From: Niastella yeongjuensis
GTDB taxonomy: Bacteria > Bacteroidota > Bacteroidia > Chitinophagales > Chitinophagaceae
DNA: 64,000 nucleotides
Assembly (NCBI RefSeq): GCF_900110245.1
Contig: NZ_FOCZ01000008.1
Location: forward strand, 287,593-351,592
Direction of reading: 5' to 3'
The first letter of the stretch is position 1, and each line of letters opens with the position of its first letter. Made by a program: the position numbers and the translations under genes. The notes below the pieces were generated by a model. It saw only the letters and a program-made list of their open reading frames with translations, was not told where the DNA came from and made no database searches. Shown in pieces: positions 53,216-62,799 of the stretch.

Positions 53216-56053
53216 ATGCGGATTTTTACCCTATTTATTCTATTCATTTTTACGGCACAATTTGTTACTGCTCAAAATAAAATAAGCGGTAAGATCGTTG
53301 ATGGCCAAAACCGGCTGCCATTACCCGATGCAACGGTGACGATTATTAACCCGGTTGACTCAGCTGCCATTGGTTTTGCAGTGGCCGACAAAACGGGTTT
53401 ATTTGAGATAAAAAACCTGGTGAAAGGAAACTTTGTATTAGGCATTACCTTCACTGGTTATGCGCCTTATACCAAACACCTGAATATTACCCAGTCACAA
53501 TTTGTGATGGACCTTGATACTGTATTCATGCAACTGGATACCTCCTTGTTGATGGGAGCAGTTGTGGTGACGGCGCCTCCCATACAGATCAAGAAAGATA
53601 CCATAGAATTCAAAGCCAGCGCTTTTAAAACAAAACCCAACGCAACGGTAGAAGACCTGTTGAAGAAATTACCGGGTGTTGAAGTTGATAAGGATGGTAA
53701 TATTACTTCACAGGGCGAAGAGATCACTAAAGTATATGTAGATGGGAAAGAGTTCTTCCTGAACGATCCCAAGCTGGCTACCAAGAACCTGTCGTCGGAT
53801 ATGGTGGAAGCCGTACAGGTATTTGATGATATGAGTGAACAGGCCAAGTTCACGAAAATTGATGATGGCAGCCGCAAACGCACCATCAATATAAAACTGA
53901 AGAAAGATAAAAAGAAAGGTGTTTTCGGCCGCACCAGCGCTTCTGCGGGTACCGAAGGCCGGTATGAAGGCAGCGGTTCTTTCAGTACATTCAATAACTC
54001 GCGTCAGATCTCCATTCTTGGCGGAGCCAATAACATCAACAAATTAGGATTCACCAATAACGACCTGGTTAGTTCCATGGGCGGGATGAGTGGTGGACGA
54101 AAGGGCGGAGGTGGCGGCCGTGGTGGTGGCGGTGGTAATGCACCTGCTGCTGCTAATGGAAATACCAAATCATGGAGTGCAGGTATCAATTTCCGTGATG
54201 AATGGGGACGCAAATTAAATTTCAGCGGCAGCTATTTTGTGGCAAAAACCAACAACGGCAACTACAGCGAGAACTACCGGCAGAATATGTTTGGCGGAGA
54301 CTCCTCTTCCTATGTAAGTTCAAAAAGCAACAGCAGCGATATCAATATCAATCACCGGTTGAATTTTAGACTGGAATATACTATTGACAGTATGAACTCA
54401 GTGCTGGTAACACCCTCGCTCAATTATCAAAAAGGCACCTCTGATGATAGTTCTACCTCCACTACCCGGGCTGTCAATGCCAGGCTGGATTATAAAGCTA
54501 TCGATGGATCAACCCATAGCTCCAATACCCGCGATGGGGAAAGCTTTACCAATGACCTGTTGTTCCGTCACCGTTTTCATAAGCCAGGCCGCACCTTTAC
54601 AATGGGTTGGAACACGGCGGTGAACAACAGCAATGGCAATGGATTTAATTTCTCGCCTTATCATTTCTTTGATTCAACCAAAACGGAATACCGTTTCGAC
54701 AACCGCCAGCAGATCAACGATCAAACTACCCGTTCTTTTAATAACACCATTAGTTCGTCGGTAACTGAAATGATCGATTCAAGTATCGTATGGGAGTTGA
54801 ACTATGCGTATACGATCAATAAAAGCAACAGCGATCGCAATGTATTTAATTATGATACTACCAATGCATTGTTCGACCTGGTTGATACAGCCCAAACCAA
54901 CTATTTTGAGAACCTGTTTACAGCAAACAGGCTGGGGACCAATTTCCGGGTAAAAAAACAGAAGTTCGATTATCAGTTTGGCGGTGCCGTGAATTTTGCC
55001 ACCATGCAAAACTACACCAGCCGGATTACTGCTGCCGGTAAGGATAGTTCATTTACCATGCGGCAGAGTTACACCAACTTCTTCCCGAACGCCTCTTTTA
55101 ATTTCAACCCGGCGCCCCGTAAGAACCTGCGGTTTAATTATCGGGGTAGCACGCGTGCCCCAAGCGTAAGTCAGTTACAGAACGTGCGCGATGAAAGCAA
55201 CCGGTTGAACATTCGCACCGGTAACCCTAACCTGAAACAGGAGTTTACCCATACCTTCAATCTTACTTACAGCACGTTCAACCTGACCAACTTTTTATAT
55301 TTCAATATGAATGCAGGGGCCAACGTCGTTAACAACAAGATCGTAAACACCACCAGTAAAGAAGCGGAAGGGATCTTGTTAACACGGCCCGATAACCTGA
55401 ACGGTTCCCAGAGTTTTAATTTCTCCGGAACGGTGGGTATCCCGCTTAAAAAAGTAACTACCGGCCGCCGCAGCCCCGTGAACCTGAACCTTACTTCGTC
55501 TGCGCGCTATGGCCGCGATGTGAGCAAGATCCTGGATACCGTTCGTTTCAACTATACCAGCACATTGGGCCAGCGCATTTCATTCAATTATTTTATCCAG
55601 GATAAATTAGACCTGCAGGCCAATGCCAACTTTAATTATAACAATGCGAATTACACAACGCAGGGTGCCACGGACTATAAATATTTCGATCAGCATTATT
55701 CAATAGATGTTACTTATACGATCTTCAAAAGAATAATGTTCAACAACGATTTTGATTATTATGTAAATACAGGGCGGGCACAGGGCTTTAACCAGGCTAT
55801 TCCCATGTGGAATGCTTATGTTTCCTGCCTGTTGTTTAAAAAACAGAACGGGGAATTGCGCATCAGCGGTTTTGACCTGTTAAATCAGAATAAAAGCATC
55901 AACCGTACGGTGAATGAGTTGTATGTGGAAGATACCTATACCCGCGTATTGCAACGGTTCTTCCTGGTTAGCTTTATGTATAACTTCAAGAATTTCGGAA
56001 AAGATATGTTCTCGAGCCGTAGTAGCCGGCAGCGTACCGGTAGAAATTATTAG
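53216..56053 (+). CDS. TonB-dependent outer-membrane protein with carboxypeptidase-like N-terminal domain
   Basis: It is an outer-membrane barrel of the CarboxypepD_reg-like/OMP_b-brl_3 type, not a SusC. The ATG at 53216 opens a signal ending in FVTAQ. A beta-sandwich domain (about residues 23-105) is followed by a plug with DLLKKLPGVEVDKDGNITSQ and EITKVYVDGKEFFLNDPKLATKNL, typical of this family. A Gly-rich linker (about residues 287-310, from 54074) is rich in GGRGGGGG. The barrel runs to a C-terminal Arg/Ser-rich RQRTGRNY. Length is 945. A 5-bp stem, ACCTC (53198-53202) with GAGGT (53209-53213), could hide the Shine-Dalgarno-like GAGG. It may import siderophores or peptides, and the substrate is unknown. 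Confidence 0.87.
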   Translation: MRIFTLFILFIFTAQFVTAQNKISGKIVDGQNRLPLPDATVTIINPVDSAAIGFAVADKTGLFEIKNLVKGNFVLGITFTGYAPYTKHLNITQSQFVMDLDTVFMQLDTSLLMGAVVVTAPPIQIKKDTIEFKASAFKTKPNATVEDLLKKLPGVEVDKDGNITSQGEEITKVYVDGKEFFLNDPKLATKNLSSDMVEAVQVFDDMSEQAKFTKIDDGSRKRTINIKLKKDKKKGVFGRTSASAGTEGRYEGSGSFSTFNNSRQISILGGANNINKLGFTNNDLVSSMGGMSGGRKGGGGGRGGGGGNAPAAANGNTKSWSAGINFRDEWGRKLNFSGSYFVAKTNNGNYSENYRQNMFGGDSSSYVSSKSNSSDININHRLNFRLEYTIDSMNSVLVTPSLNYQKGTSDDSSTSTTRAVNARLDYKAIDGSTHSSNTRDGESFTNDLLFRHRFHKPGRTFTMGWNTAVNNSNGNGFNFSPYHFFDSTKTEYRFDNRQQINDQTTRSFNNTISSSVTEMIDSSIVWELNYAYTINKSNSDRNVFNYDTTNALFDLVDTAQTNYFENLFTANRLGTNFRVKKQKFDYQFGGAVNFATMQNYTSRITAAGKDSSFTMRQSYTNFFPNASFNFNPAPRKNLRFNYRGSTRAPSVSQLQNVRDESNRLNIRTGNPNLKQEFTHTFNLTYSTFNLTNFLYFNMNAGANVVNNKIVNTTSKEAEGILLTRPDNLNGSQSFNFSGTVGIPLKKVTTGRRSPVNLNLTSSARYGRDVSKILDTVRFNYTSTLGQRISFNYFIQDKLDLQANANFNYNNANYTTQGATDYKYFDQHYSIDVTYTIFKRIMFNNDFDYYVNTGRAQGFNQAIPMWNAYVSCLLFKKQNGELRISGFDLLNQNKSINRTVNELYVEDTYTRVLQRFFLVSFMYNFKNFGKDMFSSRSSRQRTGRNY

Positions 56054-56075
56054 TAATGCGCCATCTCAATAAGAT

Positions 56076-56106
56076 AAGACCTGTTGGCTAAAGCCTGACA
56101 GGTCTT
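56076..56106. terminator. Bidirectional terminator between convergent genes
   Basis: AAGACCTGT (56076-56084) and ACAGGTCTT (56098-56106) are exact reverse complements, with GGCT/AGCC pairing in the loop. CTTATTTT follows on the plus strand and CTTATTGAG on the minus. It ends both the TonB-protein gene and the T9SS cargo gene. Confidence 0.65.
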
Positions 56107-56115
56107 CTTATTTTA

Positions 56116-57198
56116 TTAATCTTTTGCTACACGCAACGTGAGTGAAGAGTCGTTTCCGGTCAATTGAACAAAGTAGATACCTGTTGGTAGTTGTGCAGGG
56201 AGATCGTACCGTGTTGGGGTGCTGCCGGCTTTTACCGTGGCTTTATGTACCAGTTGTCCGGCCTGCGTAAATATGGCTAGGCTGGTATACGTATGTTTCT
56301 TTGGTAATTGCAGGTACAGGTATTTTTTAACCGGGTTAGGATAGATGGCCACCTTATCCGTGTTTTCGTCATCAGGGCGCATAACCGGCTTGTCAGGAGG
56401 GGAGGACAGTACCGTGTTGTACAACGCATAGGCTGCGGAACCACAGCTGGAGTTGGTACCGATAGGCGCCAGGTGATAATCCATACAGGGAGAACAGGTA
56501 TGGTCTAGAGGATGCGATACAAAGGCTATCTGAGCTTCCGTCGTCATATAAATTTTGGAATTACCTTGCTTTGATGACAGCCACCCACCACCGAAATTAC
56601 TTTGCATCATACCCCCATGTACTACGAGGTAAGAGGGGTCGGTGCTGGTTTCTGTAAAGAAACCATCTTTGGAAAAGTTGAAAGAAGCGCATAGTTCAAT
56701 TACTGATCCCTTGCCGATCTTCACCGAAGTGCCGGTTGTACCTGACGTCCAGGCACCTTTGATCTTCATGGCCCCCATATCATAAACGGCTATATTTATG
56801 TTGCCCTGTGAAACTGAACCTATAATATCCAGTATGCCGCCACCGCATACGGAAAGGTTGTCGATGGCAGATACAGGTGTCGTATTGCTACCAGTCACGG
56901 TCCCTGTTATAATAAGTTTGGCGGTATTCTTTACCCGTATTACTCCGGCCTTATCGAGCGTTATACTGCCTATCGTGACAGTTCCTGACTGTATTACCAG
57001 GGTACCATTAACAGTATAGGCGTTGCCGCTTAAATCGGTGGAGGAAGTAATGCAATAGGTAGAACCAGCTGCCAGCGTCGCTGAACTGACTGGCATGGAT
57101 AAGCTGCCCACTGGGCAACCGCCGGTACATTGAGCAGCTGTGCTGGTATAAACACAGGTTGCTATTAAAAGCAGGTTAAGAGCTTGTATAACTTTCAT
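56116..57198 (-). CDS. T9SS type A sorting domain-containing protein
   Basis: It is a secreted or surface-anchored protein of 360 residues exported by Sec and then type IX secretion. The signal peptide ends near STAAQC. The middle (about residues 25-280) is beta-rich with repeats of the form TLVIQSGTVTIGSITLDKAGVIRVKNTAKLIITG, suggesting a right-handed beta-helix. The C-terminal sorting domain (about 285-360) has YPNPVKKYLYLQLP, FTQAGQLVHKATV and LPTGIYFVQLTGNDSSLTLRVAKD, the type A pattern. It has two Cys-rich turns (CTGGCPVG and HTCSPCMDYH). The function is unknown. Confidence 0.88.
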   Translation of the reverse strand: MKVIQALNLLLIATCVYTSTAAQCTGGCPVGSLSMPVSSATLAAGSTYCITSSTDLSGNAYTVNGTLVIQSGTVTIGSITLDKAGVIRVKNTAKLIITGTVTGSNTTPVSAIDNLSVCGGGILDIIGSVSQGNINIAVYDMGAMKIKGAWTSGTTGTSVKIGKGSVIELCASFNFSKDGFFTETSTDPSYLVVHGGMMQSNFGGGWLSSKQGNSKIYMTTEAQIAFVSHPLDHTCSPCMDYHLAPIGTNSSCGSAAYALYNTVLSSPPDKPVMRPDDENTDKVAIYPNPVKKYLYLQLPKKHTYTSLAIFTQAGQLVHKATVKAGSTPTRYDLPAQLPTGIYFVQLTGNDSSLTLRVAKD

Positions 57199-57367
57199 AG
57201 GAACTGGTCTTAAAAGGTATTAGGTTGTGACGAAAATAACCTTCTCTTTTAAGTTCTCAAATAGCAAAACTCCGAATTTGACTTTATTGTTATGTGATGA
57301 TATTTGGTAATTAGAGTTATACTGTAAGCGTGGTGGAGTGAAGTGGTTATAAGTTAAGAATTGTGAT

Positions 57368-57432
57368 AATGGGAACGTTGATAGGGTTGACAAGTTGATC
57401 GGGTTTACAAGTTAACATGTTGACAGTTTAAC
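57368..57432. repeat. GTTGACAAGTTGATC repeat tract
   Basis: About 60 bp of GTTGATAGG, GTTGACAAG, AAGTTAACA and TGTTGACAG units ending at the thioredoxin-like gene stop. Member of the GTTGACGA family. Confidence 0.55.
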
Positions 57433-58563
57433 TTAATAATACCGGCCAATTAACTTATTATCTACAATTAGCTTTTTTATCTCCGCTGCATCTATCGTTC
57501 CTTGTTTGCCGTATACGATCTTTCCGCCGGGTTCAACCAGTATGGTGTAGGGCAGGGCACCCGGCCATTTGGGATCTACGGTTTCTATCAATTTGTATTT
57601 GTCGTCTATGGAGAACAGATAGTTGGTGTTGGATGCCTGTTGTTGTTGCAGGAATTTTAGTACTTTTTCTTTTTTAGCAGGGTCATCGGCGCTGATGCTG
57701 ATGAACTCGAAATCGCGCCGCCTGAACATGCGGTTGATGGAAATGAACTCCGGGAACTCGGTAACGCAGGGACCACACCAGGTTGCCCAGATATTGATCA
57801 GTCGTAATTTGTCGGAATTGTTGCTGATCAAATCTTTCAACCCGGCTTCATCGATGGTATTTACTGATACCGGTTCTTTGGCCCATTCTTCAAAGCCTTG
57901 TTTTACCAGTGATGTTTTCTCGGCCCATTTTATGGAGCAGCCAAAGACCTTGGTGGTTTCAACGGAAACCGGTTCGCCTTGCAACAGGGCGTCGATGGCA
58001 TCGCGGGTATTGAGTTCCGTGGGTGTTTTGGTGGGCTTTTCTACATTGTCTATACGGCCCTGGTACCGGAGCGTACGGGTTTTGTCGAATATAAATACAT
58101 GGGGAGTGGCTACAGGTCCGTAGGCTTTGGCGGTAGCCTGGGCATCACCATCGTATAGATAAGGGAAGTTGAAATGTTTTTGTTTGGCCCTGGCCTTCAT
58201 TTCATCAAAATGATCGCTCATGTCGGAATACCCCAATTCATCTAACCGTACCGATTTGGGGTCATTGGGCATAATGGCCACTACTGCTACGTTTTTGGCG
58301 CTGTAGTCTTTGGTGAGTTGAATGATCCTGTCTTCATAGGCCTGGGCCGTTGGACAATGATTGCAGGTGAAAACAATGACAAGCACCTGTGCATTTTTAA
58401 AGCTCGACAAGGTATAGGTTTTGCCATCGATGCCGGGCAGTTTAAAATCGGGCGCTTTTGACCCAATGGCGAGCGTTTTGTGTTCGTCGCGAATGTTGTT
58501 TACAGGTGCCGCTACTATACATATAGCAGGCAATAGTAATAGGTAAAAAAGCGCGCTTTTCAT
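57433..58563 (-). CDS. Double thioredoxin-fold exported protein (redoxin plus TlpA-like domain)
   Basis: It is a fusion of two thioredoxin folds of 376 residues, with a signal peptide (LLLLPAICIVAAP). The N-terminal redoxin/AhpC-TSA domain (about residues 30-175) has VIVFTCNHCPTAQAY, with a CNHC pair in the position of the active site. The C-terminal TlpA-like domain (about 225-376) has INIWATWCGPCVTEFPEF, a standard reductase site. The two may act in the periplasm as an internal electron relay or as a peroxide/thiol reductase pair (inference). It is followed on the same strand by no clear partner. Confidence 0.85.
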   Translation of the reverse strand: MKSALFYLLLLPAICIVAAPVNNIRDEHKTLAIGSKAPDFKLPGIDGKTYTLSSFKNAQVLVIVFTCNHCPTAQAYEDRIIQLTKDYSAKNVAVVAIMPNDPKSVRLDELGYSDMSDHFDEMKARAKQKHFNFPYLYDGDAQATAKAYGPVATPHVFIFDKTRTLRYQGRIDNVEKPTKTPTELNTRDAIDALLQGEPVSVETTKVFGCSIKWAEKTSLVKQGFEEWAKEPVSVNTIDEAGLKDLISNNSDKLRLINIWATWCGPCVTEFPEFISINRMFRRRDFEFISISADDPAKKEKVLKFLQQQQASNTNYLFSIDDKYKLIETVDPKWPGALPYTILVEPGGKIVYGKQGTIDAAEIKKLIVDNKLIGRYY

Positions 58564-58605
58564 AAAAAGGTTATTTATTAAAAGGTACGATTTTCTATCA
58601 ATTCA

Positions 58606-58692
58606 GAAGCCGGAAGCAGGAAGTAAGAGGTACGAAGTAAGAAGAGCGAAATTCGAGCTCATCTTACTTCTTATTTCCTACCTCTTATTTCG
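58606..58692. repeat. AGTAAGA/TACTTCT hairpin upstream of the redoxin gene
   Basis: The left arm (58619-58646) is GAAGCAGGAAGTAAGAGG-type repeats, the core is AAATTCGAGCTC, and the right arm (58652-58690) is TTACTTCTTATTTCCTACC-type. It fits the layout at 3840-3905 and 34676-34762. Confidence 0.7.
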
Positions 58693-58714
58693 TATGCTTA
58701 AGAAACTGAATGGA

Positions 58715-59785
58715 TCAGAACGATACGACTGCGTCAAAGGCTTTCTTCGGTTGCCCATTCTTATCAAACAGCATAGGGTAGTTTTTACGGCCGGGAACCG
58801 GGTATTCATCCAACCAGGTATACCGGTCAGAAATGCCCCAGACGGTAATGCCGGTAACTACATTTTTGTATTCCCTGAAAATGCGGAATACCTTTTGGTA
58901 TTGTTCCAGTTGTTGTTGTTCGTATTCAGCAGTAAAGGCATCATTGTCATCGGCCCGTTTGGTGCGGCGGTTCTTTTCCCAGGGGTAAACAGAGATGTCG
59001 AGTTCTGTAAACTGTATTTTCAAACCGAGTGAGGAAAGCTTTTCAATGGTGGTGCGCAACTCATTTTCTGTTGGTTCATATATTGACCAGTGTGCCTGCA
59101 GCCCCACACCCATTACCGGTACTTTGGCATCAACCAACTTCTTCAGTAATTGGTATACCCGTGCAGTTTTTCCGGGCCGTTCCGTATTGTAATCGTTATA
59201 ATATAGAATCGCATTGGGATCGGCTGCATGCGCATATTCAAATGCTTTGGCAATAAAATCCTCTCCGCAGATCTGGTACCAAAGAGAGTTGCGATAGACG
59301 TGGCTGCTGTCATCTGCTACCGCTTCGTTCACTACGTCCCAGGCGTATACTTTGCCTTTGTACCGGTTCACTACGGTGGTAATATGGTCTTTCAGGCGTT
59401 GGAGCAATACTTCTTTGGTTACATTCTTGCCAGCCGCATCTTTAAACAACCAGTTGGGTGTTTGTTCGTGCCAGCACAGGCAATGACCGCGAACTTTCAT
59501 GCCATGGTGTTGTGCAAAGTTTACGATGGAATCGGCCCGCGCCCAGTTATACCGGTTCTCCTCAGGGTGAATAGGCCCCATCTTCATATCGTTCTCAGGC
59601 GTAATGCTGTTGAATTGTTGAACGATCAATTTTGAATCAGGCCCGCTTAAAGAGCGCAAACTAACCGCTACACCAATAGGAAAGTAGTTGGCGTAATAAT
59701 CTTTCAGGCCTTTTGTTTGCTGGGCGCATAGCGTGGCGCTTAGGACTAAGGCAACACAGACAAGCGATGTTTTTTTCATGTGCAA
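58715..59785 (-). CDS. Endo-1,4-beta-xylanase, GH10
   Basis: It cuts the xylan backbone. The N-terminal signal ends in ATLCAQQ; the second Met (59779) is an equally good start. The TIM barrel has the GH10 pattern: NSITPENDMKMG, VRGHCLCWHEQTPNWLF, YAWDVVNEAVADD (acid/base Glu), GVGLQAHW and IQFTELDISVYPWE (nucleophile Glu). Length is 356. It is transcribed together with, or just after, GH115 (42 bp gap, same strand), making a glucuronoxylan pair. Confidence 0.96.
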   Translation of the reverse strand: MHMKKTSLVCVALVLSATLCAQQTKGLKDYYANYFPIGVAVSLRSLSGPDSKLIVQQFNSITPENDMKMGPIHPEENRYNWARADSIVNFAQHHGMKVRGHCLCWHEQTPNWLFKDAAGKNVTKEVLLQRLKDHITTVVNRYKGKVYAWDVVNEAVADDSSHVYRNSLWYQICGEDFIAKAFEYAHAADPNAILYYNDYNTERPGKTARVYQLLKKLVDAKVPVMGVGLQAHWSIYEPTENELRTTIEKLSSLGLKIQFTELDISVYPWEKNRRTKRADDNDAFTAEYEQQQLEQYQKVFRIFREYKNVVTGITVWGISDRYTWLDEYPVPGRKNYPMLFDKNGQPKKAFDAVVSF

Positions 59786-59833
59786 GGTTCGTTAGTTATT
59801 GAGTTGATAAGTTCCTGAGTTCTTAAGTTATTG
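59786..59833 (-). repeat. AATAACTTAAGAACT leader repeats before GH10
   Basis: On the GH10 coding strand, units AATAACTTAAGAACT, CAGGAACTTATC and CAATAACTAACGAAC lead into the start. It fills most of the GH115-GH10 gap and touches the GH115 stop codon. Confidence 0.6.
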
Positions 59834-62710
59834 TTGCCGCGCCGGCGTTTCTGCCTTCTGCTCTCTGCCTTCTGCCCTCTGAAACGATGGCGGCCCTAAA
59901 TAACATTGCTTAACGCCGCCCCAGTCAACTACAATTTTCTGCAACACAATACCGGGATCAACTGCCCATATTTTCAATGTGTGTCTTCCTGCTTTTAATA
60001 GGTTATGTGTTGAGGTGCTAATTCGAATATTGTCACTCACCGATTGCGCCCAGGCCTTTTCTGAATTATCTGCATGTAAATTGATGATCTGAGGCGTTTG
60101 GTTGTCAAATGAAACTGCATACCGTAATCCGGTTGATTCGTTAAACGGCAGGGTAGGGGAGCAATATAACATTACTTTGGTAGCGCCTGAATCGGTAGTG
60201 AACAGGTCATATTCAAGGTGTGCGGAAGTTGGTTTTAAACTGGCCGTATGCGGGGAAGTAGGGAAGATGGTCATACCATTACCGGTTCTTCCAATAAAGT
60301 CAATGTGCTGCCAACGGGCGTCTTTCTCTTCCATCTTGTTGTTATACTGATCTGCCTCCATAGCAATATGCCCATCACATTCTACTGCAGTTTGATTTTT
60401 GAGCCCGGGGATATGTAACTTCTCCAGGATGGCAAAAACAGTCACTTTGTTTTTGTCGGGGCCATTAATGGTGATGGGCACCCGGTGTTTTCCTACCGGA
60501 ACGGCCGACCATTCCACAAAGAACTGTATCCGTTCTTCTTTTGCTATTTGTCCATTGGTAGCTGATAGATGTAGCCAACTGTTTGTTTCGATGGAATACG
60601 TAAATGGTGTGGTGCCACGGTTAAACACATCTATGTATTGCAAGCCTTGTGTTATGTTATTCATGGCCGGCAGGTTAGCTGTAGCTGAATCATTGGGCCA
60701 TACTGTTTCGGTCCCGGGAATGGAAACTCCCATACTGGCTTTCTCCATGAGGGTAATGGTTTTAACCTCCGGCATTTTATTGACCGGTGGTTGTTGCCAG
60801 TAGGTGTAACCGATATGCGTTTGGTCCATCATGTGGTCCCATTTACCATTGGCCATTACTTTGTTGTATTGAATGGTAAGCAGGGAATCGGTGAGGTAAA
60901 ATTTACGAATGCTGTCTGCCAGGTCATTGGTGGCCGCACGTTCCTGTTTGGCATACAAATAGTTTTTACCGGCTGCTGCATATAATGCATTTAAATTGGC
61001 GCTGGCCTTTATGGGAAATAATACCAGTTGATAATATGCGTCCTGGTATTGGGCAGGCAGTGATCGGCCAATTGAATCGGCCATAGCGGTCAGCTTATTG
61101 TATTCTTTAACCGCATTTTCCGCTTCCTGGTAATTTACCTGGCTATACGTATCGGGGGACAACAGTTCGGGTTTGCGCCGGCTGTTGTATTGCGTGTATT
61201 TTGAAAGCAGGTAACCAATGAGATCGGACCTGCCGTTGTCAAATTGTTGATTAGCCCAATTGGCTGTGTAATCACGGATATGATCGGTTGTGTATTGCGA
61301 AGGCGCCCAGGCATAATCCAAAAAGAAGGAGATAGGCAGCTCCATGGGTTTCAGATCGCCTACGTTTACGATCCAGATGCGGTTCACACCATATTCATAG
61401 GCGAGGTGCATTTGTTCCCAGGTACGGGCAAGGGTGTTGGTGTTGATCCACTTGTAATTGCGTGGACCACCTACATAATCGAAGTGATAATAAATGCCAT
61501 ACCCGCCAGTGCGTTTGGGTGCATTCCATTTAGGCAGTTTGCGAATATTGCCCCAGTTGTCATCACATAATAACAGGGTGATGTCATCGGGTACCCGCAT
61601 GCCTTTGTCGTAATAGTCCTGCACTTCTTTATACAGCGCCCACATTTGCGGCGTAGCGGAGGCGTTTTTGCCGGTTACGTTGGCAATGATCTTACGCTGA
61701 TCGGCCACAATTCGTTCGAGCAGGGCGATATTGCTTTGCTGGCTCATGGGCATATCGCCATCGCCCCGCATCCCTACCGAAACAATGCTTTCATAATTAC
61801 GATTGCGGCGAATGCCCTGTTCCCAGAATTTTTTTAATTGTACTTCATTGCTGTCGTAATTCCATTTACCGGTACCATATCGCCGCCATTCATCATGTGC
61901 ACGCAGCATAGGTTCGTGGTGGCTGGTGCCAATTACAATACCGTATTGATCGGCCAGTACCGGGTTCAGGGTGTCATCGTCGTAAAAGGCATTGCCCCAC
62001 ATCGCCGGCCACAGGTAATTGGCTTTAAGGCGAAGCAACAGTTCAAACACTTTCTCATAAAACAAATGATTGAAGCCGCCAAAGGTGGCTTTGCTCCAGC
62101 CAGACAGGGCCGGTGCTTCGTCATTCAGGAAAATACCGCGGTATGTTACCCCGGGCGACTGTTGATTTCTGATAGCGCTTTTATACCATAATTCCGGGTT
62201 GGTTTTCACTGGTACATCGGCCCACCAGTACCAGGGTGATACCCCCAGTTGTTTCGACAATTCAAAAACGCCATAAGCTGTACCCCTTTTATCGCTGCCT
62301 GCAATCACCAGGGCGTTATCAATTCCCGGCCAGGGTTTGCTGACAACCTGCAGCTGAAATGCCTCCCATTTGCCTTTTATAGCGTTTACCTGTAATTTTT
62401 TGGTTTGAACCAGCTGGTGGATGAGTGGTGACTGATCGAGCGAACCGATTATGATAATGTTTTTAGCCGATGGGGGAAGGGCTTGCGAGGTATCGGGTTT
62501 TGTGCCGGTCACTTTTTCTATATCGGTTTGCAGCAGGGCGGCAGCCTTTTGCACCAGCCAGTGATCGGTGGTACTTACATAAATACCAGTTGCCTTTTTA
62601 CCGGCCACGATGGGAAAAGCGCCGGTTTCATTTTTGGTAATGATGGCATCCTGTGCAAACAGGCAAAGGGTTTGCATCCAGGCAAGCAATATCAGGAGGA
62701 TCTTTTTCAT
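59828..62710 (-). CDS. Xylan alpha-1,2-glucuronidase, GH115
   Basis: It removes 4-O-methylglucuronic acid from xylan, making it accessible to the GH10 enzyme. A signal peptide ends in LCLFAQ. The N-terminal beta domain (about residues 25-180), the catalytic region (about 190-510, with GIFLNDEAPALSGW, NYLWPAMWGNAFYDDD, GMRGDGDMPM and LLCDDNWGNIRKLP, where conserved acidic residues lie) and the helical and C-terminal beta parts (about 520-940) fit the family. Length is 960. The last 17 residues (QRAEGREQKAETPARQQ, 59831-59881) are encoded by a TCTGCC-family repeat and are not part of the fold, so the original end was probably near CYLGPPSF. Confidence 0.95.
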   Translation of the reverse strand: MKKILLILLAWMQTLCLFAQDAIITKNETGAFPIVAGKKATGIYVSTTDHWLVQKAAALLQTDIEKVTGTKPDTSQALPPSAKNIIIIGSLDQSPLIHQLVQTKKLQVNAIKGKWEAFQLQVVSKPWPGIDNALVIAGSDKRGTAYGVFELSKQLGVSPWYWWADVPVKTNPELWYKSAIRNQQSPGVTYRGIFLNDEAPALSGWSKATFGGFNHLFYEKVFELLLRLKANYLWPAMWGNAFYDDDTLNPVLADQYGIVIGTSHHEPMLRAHDEWRRYGTGKWNYDSNEVQLKKFWEQGIRRNRNYESIVSVGMRGDGDMPMSQQSNIALLERIVADQRKIIANVTGKNASATPQMWALYKEVQDYYDKGMRVPDDITLLLCDDNWGNIRKLPKWNAPKRTGGYGIYYHFDYVGGPRNYKWINTNTLARTWEQMHLAYEYGVNRIWIVNVGDLKPMELPISFFLDYAWAPSQYTTDHIRDYTANWANQQFDNGRSDLIGYLLSKYTQYNSRRKPELLSPDTYSQVNYQEAENAVKEYNKLTAMADSIGRSLPAQYQDAYYQLVLFPIKASANLNALYAAAGKNYLYAKQERAATNDLADSIRKFYLTDSLLTIQYNKVMANGKWDHMMDQTHIGYTYWQQPPVNKMPEVKTITLMEKASMGVSIPGTETVWPNDSATANLPAMNNITQGLQYIDVFNRGTTPFTYSIETNSWLHLSATNGQIAKEERIQFFVEWSAVPVGKHRVPITINGPDKNKVTVFAILEKLHIPGLKNQTAVECDGHIAMEADQYNNKMEEKDARWQHIDFIGRTGNGMTIFPTSPHTASLKPTSAHLEYDLFTTDSGATKVMLYCSPTLPFNESTGLRYAVSFDNQTPQIINLHADNSEKAWAQSVSDNIRISTSTHNLLKAGRHTLKIWAVDPGIVLQKIVVDWGGVKQCYLGPPSFQRAEGREQKAETPARQQ
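59836..59882. repeat. TCTGCCTTC repeat tract inside the GH115 3' end
   Basis: TTTCTGCCTTCTGCTCTCTGCC-type units, the same family as 14210-14252 and 29271-29373. The tract lies within the reading frame of GH115. Confidence 0.75.
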
Positions 62711-62799
62711 ATGATGGCGTAAGGGGCTGGGCAGGCGTTTGTAAACCGTGTTACAGTCGTTGGCTGTAACACGGTTGTATATGATCTGTTAGCAATAAC

